NCBI GenBank assembly: GCA_038319215.1
Contig: JBBQCZ010000046.1
Coordinates: 1 to 23,910, forward strand
Length of the DNA stretch: 23,910 nucleotides
Reading direction: 5' to 3'
Source: Bact-19 sp038319215
GTDB taxonomy: Bacteria > Bacteroidota > Bacteroidia > Bacteroidales > ML635J-15
Both the position numbers and the translations under genes were made by a program. Under the pieces are notes generated by a model. The model was not told the DNA's origin, did no database searches, and saw nothing but the letters and a program-made list of their open reading frames with translations. Positions 17,293 to 23,910 of the stretch are shown one piece after another. Positions within the stretch are counted from its first letter, which is position 1. Each line of letters begins with the position of its first letter.

Positions 17293-18447
17293 TTATTTTG
17301 TCTGTAAATATTCGTCCAATTCTTCAGCAGTCATTTCGAATTGAAAGGAATCATTTACTTTATAGTATTTTGAAGAATCGTAAACATAATCATACGCATA
17401 TTTTGCAAATTCCAATCTTGAATCTTCAAAGCTAAAAGCCTTATTAATATCTCTAATCTGATCAGCAGTCATGCAAGAAGACTTACATATTTGTTTAGCA
17501 GTTGCTAATTTAGAATCTTCAAATGATTTTGATTTAATACTACTTATTACCTCATCAAATTCGACCGAAGACATTGCAACTACACATCTGGTAACAGTAC
17601 CTGAAGAATGAGAATAATTAGATGTTTCTGACACCGCAAAATCTGTATTTCCAGAAGTGGAAGTTGTAGTAGTTGTAGTAGTTGTAGTAGTTGATGACGA
17701 AGTTACAGAAGAATCTGTATTTAAATCCATATTTTCAAAACCACTTAAATCAACATTCATATTAATTTGGGAACCATCCACTCCAGTTGTCATATTCATA
17801 CCAGTTTCAGACACATTAACACCAACATTAACAGTTTCGCCACCTGCGGTTGTTGTTAAATTCATACCGTTTTCGTTTGCATTAACACCAACATTAACAG
17901 TTTCGCCACCTGCGGTTGTTGTTAAATTCATACCGTTTTCGTTTGCGTTAACACCAATATTTACAACATCAGTTCCGCTCTGACCATTCGACACGGTTTC
18001 GGTAGTTACAACAGTTGTAGTTGTATTATTATTTGATGTGCCAGAAGAAGTGTGAGTCGCTCCTGGGTCTTCATAAGTAGCTTGAGTTCCAGAAGAAGTT
18101 ACCTGAGTATTTTCTGTTTTAGGATTTTCGCCCATAGAACGCAAGACATATTTACCTTTATTATTTTGCTTTACAACTGCTGAGATTTCAACATTCTTAC
18201 TTTCGGTCCAAAAGTTTTGAGTAATTTCTGGAATAGAATTATCAGTAAAAACTAATCTTGCCATAAAACTCTCGCCTTTAATATCTTTCGCAGTAACATT
18301 TGCTGCAGGTGTTTCATTTTGCTTAACACTGTTTACATATAAAGTAAACTCCTCTCCTTTTTCCGAAAATACAGTTAAATTGTTTGTCTGCGCAAATGAG
18401 GTCAAGCTAATAATTGATAATACAATCAGTAATAATACATTTTTCAT
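17293..18447 (-). CDS. Secreted DUF4476 protein with internal repeats
   Basis: The 384-residue product has a signal peptide (1-20, 'SLTSFAQ'). Residues 21-105 form an N-terminal beta-rich domain. A low-complexity Ser/Thr/Asn region follows, with three 22-residue repeats (161-226) of the form 'VNVGVNANENGMNLTTTAGG' and a run of ten Thr (253-262). Residues about 286-380 match DUF4476, a Bacteroidetes domain, with 'MSSVEFDEVISSIKSKSFED', 'FSFEDSRLEFAKYAYD' and 'YYKVNDSF' blocks. The domain's function is unknown to me. It is a single gene with its own promoter and terminator, divergent from the M6 protease. It is probably periplasmic or surface-exposed. The DNA repeats suggest length variation between strains. 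Confidence 0.88.
   Translation of the reverse strand: MKNVLLLIVLSIISLTSFAQTNNLTVFSEKGEEFTLYVNSVKQNETPAANVTAKDIKGESFMARLVFTDNSIPEITQNFWTESKNVEISAVVKQNNKGKYVLRSMGENPKTENTQVTSSGTQATYEDPGATHTSSGTSNNNTTTTVVTTETVSNGQSGTDVVNIGVNANENGMNLTTTAGGETVNVGVNANENGMNLTTTAGGETVNVGVNVSETGMNMTTGVDGSQINMNVDLSGFENMDLNTDSSVTSSSTTTTTTTTTTSTSGNTDFAVSETSNYSHSSGTVTRCVVAMSSVEFDEVISSIKSKSFEDSKLATAKQICKSSCMTADQIRDINKAFSFEDSRLEFAKYAYDYVYDSSKYYKVNDSFQFEMTAEELDEYLQTK
17663..17693 (-). repeat. 9-bp microsatellite coding for poly-Thr
   Basis: GTTGTAGTA occurs three times in perfect tandem (17663-17689), followed by GTTG. It codes on the minus strand for the Thr run. Slippage in 9-bp steps would keep the frame. Confidence 0.8.
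17815..17946 (-). repeat. Perfect 66-bp tandem duplication
   Basis: Positions 17815-17880 and 17881-17946 are identical over all 66 bases, each coding for one 22-residue repeat. A third, diverged copy lies on either side. Perfect identity implies recent duplication or conversion. Confidence 0.92.
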
Positions 18448-18511
18448 AATTTTTTAGTTTAGTTTTTTATAAATTTTATTTAACAGACGGCCTTTTTCAA
18501 ATTTTATGCCA

Positions 18512-18539
18512 CAAAGATACTAATAAATCGAATAATCAA
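18512..18539 (-). promoter_or_regulatory. Probable promoter of the DUF4476 gene
   Basis: On the minus strand TATCTTTG (18512-18519) fits TAnnTTTG exactly, with TTG (18537-18539) 17 bases upstream, slightly shorter than usual. It leaves a leader of about 60 bases before the ATG at 18447. Confidence 0.55.
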
Positions 18540-18676
18540 CGCCTATATTTAATATTTTATAGTCAATAAAACAGGACATTAACATAGTTTTAACACATTA
18601 AATAAAACCTCAGTATATATATAATTGTGATAAGTATTTTTTCCAAAATGAAACGATTTTTGAAGAATAAAAACTG

Positions 18677-18684
18677 TAACTTTG
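18677..18684 (+). promoter_or_regulatory. Probable -7 element for the M6 protease gene
   Basis: TAACTTTG fits TAnnTTTG and would give a leader of about 125 bases before the ATG at 18818. The 370-base gap 18448-18817 otherwise holds only the divergent DUF4476 promoter and AT-rich sequence. No TTG at the right -33 distance was found. Confidence 0.4.
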
Positions 18685-18817
18685 ATTTTGAGAGATAGAA
18701 TTTTAGACATTGTTATAATCCTATTGAATTAAGCAAGACATTGCATATCTCAATAGTCATTTTATTTGAAATTTATTCAAGAGAAAAGATAATATTATTT
18801 TATTTAAATTTAAAACT

Positions 18818-21800
18818 ATGAAGAAAGCATTACTGATTGTTCTTTTATTAATTACTGGAATATTTATGCAATTATCTGCATATGCAGTGCCAGCAAAACC
18901 AGGATTAATTGAGTTTAGCCAACCAGATGGTAGCAGATTGAATATCTACCTGCATGGCGACGAAAAAGTTAAATGGGCAACAACCGAAGACGGTTATACG
19001 CTCATGTTTAACTCTGATGGCTATTATGAATATGCTATTTTAGATAGCAGAGGCGACATGGTGCCAAGTGGAATTATTGCTAGAGACATATCAAGCAGGG
19101 AGAAATCATCAGAAAGCTTTCTATTTAGCATTCCTAAAAATCTATTTTATAGTGCAGAACAAATTTCATACTACAAGCAAATATGGGATATATATGATTC
19201 AGAAGCAAAAAATGGAGCAAAAGTCTTCCCTACAACCGGAAATAGAAAACTTCTATGTATCCTCATTGGCTTTACCGATAGAGCTTTTGTGAAGACACAA
19301 GCTGATTTCAACTCCCTATTTAATCAAGTAGGTTATACAACAGGTGGCGCTACAGGAAGTGTAAAAGACTATTATCTTGAAAACTCATACAATCAATTTA
19401 ATTTAACTGTTGATGTTAAAGGACCTTATGTTGCTTCGAATAATATGGCATATTATGGAGGGAATGATGCTGGTGGAGACGATTTAAGACCTAGAGAATT
19501 AGTAACAGAAGCAGTAAATCTAGCTAACCCTGATGTAAATTACGCCGATTATGACAATGATGGTGTTTTGGGTGTTGATGCTGTATATGTTATTTACGCT
19601 GGATATGGCGAAGAAGCAGGTGCTCCTGCAACAACGATATGGGCACACGCCTGGAGCATACCCACAGTTACTTTAGACGGTAAAGCAATTAGCAAATATT
19701 CATGTTCATCTGAATTACGTGGAACTACAGGTACAAATATTACAAGAATTGGTGTTATATGTCACGAATTTGGTCATGTGTTGGGTGCTTATGACTTTTA
19801 CGATACCGATTATGCAACAAATGGTAGTTATGACGGAACCGGTGAGTGGGACCTAATGGCTGGCGGTGCATGGAATAATGGTGGAGCAACTCCTGCACAT
19901 CATAATCCATATACAAAAATTACCTCCTATGGTTGGGCAAGCGCAGTTACTTTGTCAACCGCTCAAAATGTTGCACTATTAAATTCTGAACAAAATTCTA
20001 CAAGTTTTTATAAATATACTACACTAACTACAAACGAGTATTTCCTTGTTGAAAACAAACAACAAATTGGATTTGACGCATTTATACCTGGACATGGAAT
20101 GTTGATTTATCATGTTGATGGTTCATATATAACTTCAAATTCTTCCAGTCTTAATGCAACAAGTCATCAAGGTATGTATCCAATGCCAGCAAACTCTACA
20201 ACGGCTAATGGTGTAGTAGCTAGTGTAAGCACATCTGGTTGCCCTTGGCCTGGCACTTCTGCCAAAACAACTTTTACCGATGCAACTACTCCAAATTCAA
20301 AATCGTGGGCAGCAGTAAATACAGCCAAACCTCTTTTGAGTATTACTGAAGCTAGTGGAATTGTACAATTTTGTTATTTAAGTTGTCCTCCAGCATGTAC
20401 TCCTCCTACTACCCAAGCAAGTAATTTTTCGACTTCTGCAATTGGTGACAATCAAATGCAGGTAAATTGGACAAGAGGAAATGGCACAAGTGTTATTGTT
20501 GTTGCGAGACAAGGCTCTCCTGTAGATGCGAACCCTTTTAATGGAATTAATTATACAGCAAATGCATCTTTTGGCGCTGGTATGGAATTAGGTACTGGTA
20601 ACTTTGTTGTTTATAAAGGAACCGCATCAAATGTTACAGTAACAGGTTTAACACCTGGCACATTATATTATTACAGCGTTTATGAGTTTTTCACAGCTGA
20701 CAATTGCTTTAAATTGCCCGGTATTACAGGTAGTGGCTTGACCACTGGTATCGTACCAAGTTATTGCGATACTTTGTCCCAATTTTGTTGTACTCCAACA
20801 ATTTACACTTCAGCAAACGGATATGTTGGTGGTACAAACGAATATAATTGTCTTGGTGTTGCCGAATATTTTGCAAATCCTACTCCATATAATCAAGTTT
20901 CAGGAGCTAGAATATTTCTTGCAGAAGCAAAAAATGCTACAAGTCCAAATGTAACTTTTGTTTTATGGGATAATGCCAATGGTCGTCCAACAAATCAAAT
21001 AGCTACATCTGTAATTCCTCTCGCAACCGTTGTTACTGCTAACAATACCAATGGCTATATAGATATTGATTTTGGCGGAATATACAATATACCCCCAGGT
21101 GGTTTTTCTATTGGATTTCTTGTTCCTGGCACACCTGCTTCAGGAGATACTCTAGCTATTGTAACAAATGCAGATGGAGAAGGTGGCGATACTGGATATT
21201 GCTTAACGGGAACTTCGTGGTCGAGTTATAGTGGTGCTGGATGGGGAATTGTACTTCAAAATGCAGTATTTCCATTTACTTGTTTTGTAAACAATATGCC
21301 TCCTATAGCAGGCTTTAAAGGTGTTCCTACAAGCATCCCCGTTGGTGGTAGCGTTCAGTTTACTGACATCTCAGCAGGCACTGCCCCAACTTCGTGGTCT
21401 TGGACATTTACAGGTGGAACACCAGCGACCAGCACCGATGTAAATCCTCTCGTAACATATAGTGCAGCAGGACTTTATCAAGTTTCGCTAACTGTTTCTA
21501 ATACAAACGGTACAGATACAGAAACAAAAACAGCATATATTGAAGTATATCAACCAAGTGTTACGACAGCATTTTCGCTTGACTTTGAAGCTTGTACAGA
21601 TTTTCAGGTTGATAATTTTGCCCCATGGACTACAAATGATGTTGACCTAAAAACAACTTATGGAATCACTGGCGTAACATTTCCAAATTCTGGATATACA
21701 GGTTCTTTTATAGCCCTGAACTATGCTAACACAACACCACCTTTAGATGCAGGCTGGGGTCCTCATGGCGGTCGATTATGTGGCGCTTGCATTGCAGCAA

Positions 21801-23910
21801 CTACCCCGCCAAACAACGATTGGTTAATGTCAACTCGTGTAACTTTAGGAACAAATTCATCTTTTTCATTTTGGGCAAAAAGCGCTTCTGCTGCATATCC
21901 AGCTGAGAAATTTAACGTTAAGTTATCTACTACAACCAATGCAGTAGCAAGCTTTACGGTTAATATTACACCAAGTACAGTTACAACAACAACGGCATGG
22001 ACAAAATACACATATAGTTTGAACACATACAACAATCAAGCAATTTATGTTGCAATACAATGTGTTTCTAATGATCAATTTGCATTATTACTTGACGATA
22101 TAGAAATAATCAGTACATACGTAACTCCTGTTTGTGATTTTGTTGCCAACAATACAACTCCAACTTCTGGGGGTACTGTGATCTTTACTGATCTATCAAC
22201 TCAAATGCCAACATCATGGAACTGGTCATTTACTGGTGGAGTACCTGCAACTAGCACATCACAAAATCCAAGTATTGTTTACAGTACACCTGGAACATAT
22301 GCTGTAAGCTTAACAGTTACAAATGCTCAGGGTAATGATACAGAAATCAAAACTGGATATATTACAGTTACCGAATCAATTGTTGAATGGACATTCCCTA
22401 CTGCAAGTGCAAATGCAGCATCTGATGCTGGTATTCCAGCAAATAATGGAACTAGAAATTTAACGATAGCTGGCGCAAACACTCTAACTTACCCAACTGG
22501 TGGGGCAACCGAAAACTGCGCACAAGCGGTTTCTTGGCTTTATACTGCAAATACCAAATGGTGGCAAACAAGTTTTACTACTTCTGGATATGGGACACTA
22601 AAAGTTTCTTCAAAACAGACTGGTGGAAACGCAAGATCTCCACGAGACTTCAAAGTACAGTACAGCCTTAACGGCAGCACGTGGGTTGATGTTACCGGAG
22701 CAACCGCAACCTGCGTTTTAAACAATTGGGCTAGTACAGGTAATATTACAAATATTGCTTTACCAGCTGCCTGCGAAAATCAAACACTTGTTTATTTAAG
22801 ATGGTTACAGAGTTCAAATATTGCAATTGGTGGTACAGCAAATATCCAAGCAACCCAAAATAGTAAAATTGATGACATTATTGTAACAGGTCTTCCAATG
22901 AGCACACCTCCAATTGCTGCTTTCTCGGCAAATAATGTAAGCCCTTGCGTTGGGCAATCAGTAACATTTACAGATGCATCTACAAATACTCCAACTTCAT
23001 GGGCTTGGGTATTTACTAGTGGTACACCGGCTACAAGTACAGCTCAAAACCCTGTTGTAACTTATGCGACACCTGGCACTTATCAGGTTCAATTAACTGC
23101 AACAAATGCATCAGGTTCAGATGCTGAAATAAAAGTTGGCTATATTACAGTTAGTGCAAACTTACCAGTTAGTGTGTCAATTGCGGCAAACAATAATAAT
23201 GTATGTGCAGGAACAAATATTACATTTACTGCTACGCCAACCAATGGAGGTACTCCTACATACCAATGGAAGCTAAATGGAGCAAATGTTGGAACTGGCC
23301 TTGCTACATATTCAACTACAACACTTGCAAATGGAAACATCGTTACTTGTCAAATGGGATCTTCGTTAACTTGTATTTCTGGCAGTCCTGCTACTTCGAA
23401 TGCGGTTAATATGGTTATAAATCCAAGTTTACCAGTTAGCGTGTCGATTGCGGCAAACAATAATAATGTATGTGCAGGAACAAATATTACATTTACTGCT
23501 ACTCCAACTAATGGAGGGACTCCTACTTACCAATGGAAGTTAAATGGAGCAAATGTTGGAACTGGCCTTTCTACATATTCAACAACAACACTTGCAAATG
23601 GTGACGCAGTTACTTGTCAAATGACTTCCTCGTTAGCATGTATTTCTGGTAGTCCAGCTACCTCAAATGCTGTTAATATGGTTATCAACCCTGTTTTACC
23701 TGTTAGTGTGTCGATTGCGGCAAACAATAATAATGTATGTGCAGGAACTAATATTACATTTACAGCTACGCCAACAAATGGTGGAACACCTACATACCAA
23801 TGGAAATTAAATGGAGCAAACGTTGGAACTGGACTTTCTACATATTCAACTACAACTCTTGCAAATGGAAACATCGTTACTTGTCAAATGGGATCTTCGT
23901 TAACTTGTAT
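18818..23910 (+). CDS. Secreted M6-type metalloprotease with PKD, adhesin and Ig-like repeats, 3' partial
   Basis: The frame is open from ATG 18818 to the window end (1697 codons). A signal peptide spans about 1-23. Residues 30-95 form the N-terminal region typical of M6 proteases ('LHGDEKVKWATTEDGYTLMF'). The catalytic domain (about 141-500) has HEFGHVLGAYD (316-326), the HExxHxxGxxD zinc site, and a candidate Met-turn, 'WDLMAGG', with Met347. Then come an Fn3-like domain (527-645), an unassigned beta domain (650-825), PKD (828-912), a cleaved-adhesin-like domain (920-1100), PKD (1105-1185), a beta-sandwich (1190-1360), PKD (1362-1445) and 89-residue Ig-like repeats. By family knowledge it is a zinc endopeptidase related to immune inhibitor A. 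A T9SS tail is expected beyond the edge but is not visible. Substrate is unknown. Confidence 0.92.
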   Translation, partial: MKKALLIVLLLITGIFMQLSAYAVPAKPGLIEFSQPDGSRLNIYLHGDEKVKWATTEDGYTLMFNSDGYYEYAILDSRGDMVPSGIIARDISSREKSSESFLFSIPKNLFYSAEQISYYKQIWDIYDSEAKNGAKVFPTTGNRKLLCILIGFTDRAFVKTQADFNSLFNQVGYTTGGATGSVKDYYLENSYNQFNLTVDVKGPYVASNNMAYYGGNDAGGDDLRPRELVTEAVNLANPDVNYADYDNDGVLGVDAVYVIYAGYGEEAGAPATTIWAHAWSIPTVTLDGKAISKYSCSSELRGTTGTNITRIGVICHEFGHVLGAYDFYDTDYATNGSYDGTGEWDLMAGGAWNNGGATPAHHNPYTKITSYGWASAVTLSTAQNVALLNSEQNSTSFYKYTTLTTNEYFLVENKQQIGFDAFIPGHGMLIYHVDGSYITSNSSSLNATSHQGMYPMPANSTTANGVVASVSTSGCPWPGTSAKTTFTDATTPNSKSWAAVNTAKPLLSITEASGIVQFCYLSCPPACTPPTTQASNFSTSAIGDNQMQVNWTRGNGTSVIVVARQGSPVDANPFNGINYTANASFGAGMELGTGNFVVYKGTASNVTVTGLTPGTLYYYSVYEFFTADNCFKLPGITGSGLTTGIVPSYCDTLSQFCCTPTIYTSANGYVGGTNEYNCLGVAEYFANPTPYNQVSGARIFLAEAKNATSPNVTFVLWDNANGRPTNQIATSVIPLATVVTANNTNGYIDIDFGGIYNIPPGGFSIGFLVPGTPASGDTLAIVTNADGEGGDTGYCLTGTSWSSYSGAGWGIVLQNAVFPFTCFVNNMPPIAGFKGVPTSIPVGGSVQFTDISAGTAPTSWSWTFTGGTPATSTDVNPLVTYSAAGLYQVSLTVSNTNGTDTETKTAYIEVYQPSVTTAFSLDFEACTDFQVDNFAPWTTNDVDLKTTYGITGVTFPNSGYTGSFIALNYANTTPPLDAGWGPHGGRLCGACIAATTPPNNDWLMSTRVTLGTNSSFSFWAKSASAAYPAEKFNVKLSTTTNAVASFTVNITPSTVTTTTAWTKYTYSLNTYNNQAIYVAIQCVSNDQFALLLDDIEIISTYVTPVCDFVANNTTPTSGGTVIFTDLSTQMPTSWNWSFTGGVPATSTSQNPSIVYSTPGTYAVSLTVTNAQGNDTEIKTGYITVTESIVEWTFPTASANAASDAGIPANNGTRNLTIAGANTLTYPTGGATENCAQAVSWLYTANTKWWQTSFTTSGYGTLKVSSKQTGGNARSPRDFKVQYSLNGSTWVDVTGATATCVLNNWASTGNITNIALPAACENQTLVYLRWLQSSNIAIGGTANIQATQNSKIDDIIVTGLPMSTPPIAAFSANNVSPCVGQSVTFTDASTNTPTSWAWVFTSGTPATSTAQNPVVTYATPGTYQVQLTATNASGSDAEIKVGYITVSANLPVSVSIAANNNNVCAGTNITFTATPTNGGTPTYQWKLNGANVGTGLATYSTTTLANGNIVTCQMGSSLTCISGSPATSNAVNMVINPSLPVSVSIAANNNNVCAGTNITFTATPTNGGTPTYQWKLNGANVGTGLSTYSTTTLANGDAVTCQMTSSLACISGSPATSNAVNMVINPVLPVSVSIAANNNNVCAGTNITFTATPTNGGTPTYQWKLNGANVGTGLSTYSTTTLANGNIVTCQMGSSLTC
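23162..23910 (+). repeat. 267-bp tandem Ig-like repeat, running off the window
   Basis: Units start at 23162, 23429 and 23696, exactly 267 bp (89 residues) apart. The third is cut by the edge. Each begins 'LPVSVSIAANNNNVCAG' and contains two or more Cys. Identity between copies is high at DNA level, higher than among the three PKD domains of the same gene. Confidence 0.93.

Noticed and set aside
17657..17983. 108-codon plus-strand frame inside the DUF4476 gene
   Set aside because: It is the antisense of the repeats, which keep any frame open; the Val run mirrors the Thr run.
21763..23874. Minus-strand open frames within the M6 protease tail
   Set aside because: They are opposite a continuous, domain-rich gene and recur with the repeats, as expected of shadows.

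Overview
The window comes from an AT-rich member of the Bacteroidota (Bacteroidetes). The signs are C-terminal sorting domains of the type IX secretion system (T9SS, with a 'YPNP' motif), a DUF4476 protein, TAnnTTTG-type -7 promoter elements, start codons without Shine-Dalgarno sequences, and several very large secreted repeat proteins. I cannot assign a genus.

Layout. (1) Bases 1-9688: the end of a giant secreted multidomain protein (cut by the left edge, open from base 3), followed 11 bp later by a small secreted protein. Both carry the same ~110-residue module and a T9SS tail, so they look like an operon. (2) 9689-10147: an intergenic stretch with a degenerate inverted repeat, a strong terminator, an AT palindrome and a promoter. 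(3) 10148-13488: housekeeping genes, namely a DEAD-box RNA helicase (deaD-like) and a sodium:solute symporter. (4) 13508-15472 (-): a TonB-dependent outer-membrane receptor, convergent with the symporter. (5) 15610-16470: a probable outer-membrane beta-barrel protein of unknown role. (6) 16485-17229: a Y1 (HUH) transposase of the IS200/REP-associated type. It is bracketed by REP-like palindromes: a decayed copy on one side, and an inverted copy plus a 25-bp-period array of three on the other. (7) 17293-18447 (-): a secreted DUF4476 protein with internal 66-bp and 9-bp repeats. (8) 18818 to the right edge: an M6-type secreted metalloprotease with Fn3, PKD, cleaved-adhesin and tandem Ig-like modules, cut by the window end within a 267-bp repeat.

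The surface genes (giant protein, small partner, receptor, barrel protein, M6 protease) suggest a cell that exports large adhesive or degradative proteins across its outer membrane. No single pathway joins all the genes. The most unusual items are the transposase with its REP-like array, the LamG domains nested inside other beta domains in the giant protein, a large unassigned central region in that protein, and the patchwork identity of the Ig-like repeats. None of these has been tested by database search here.
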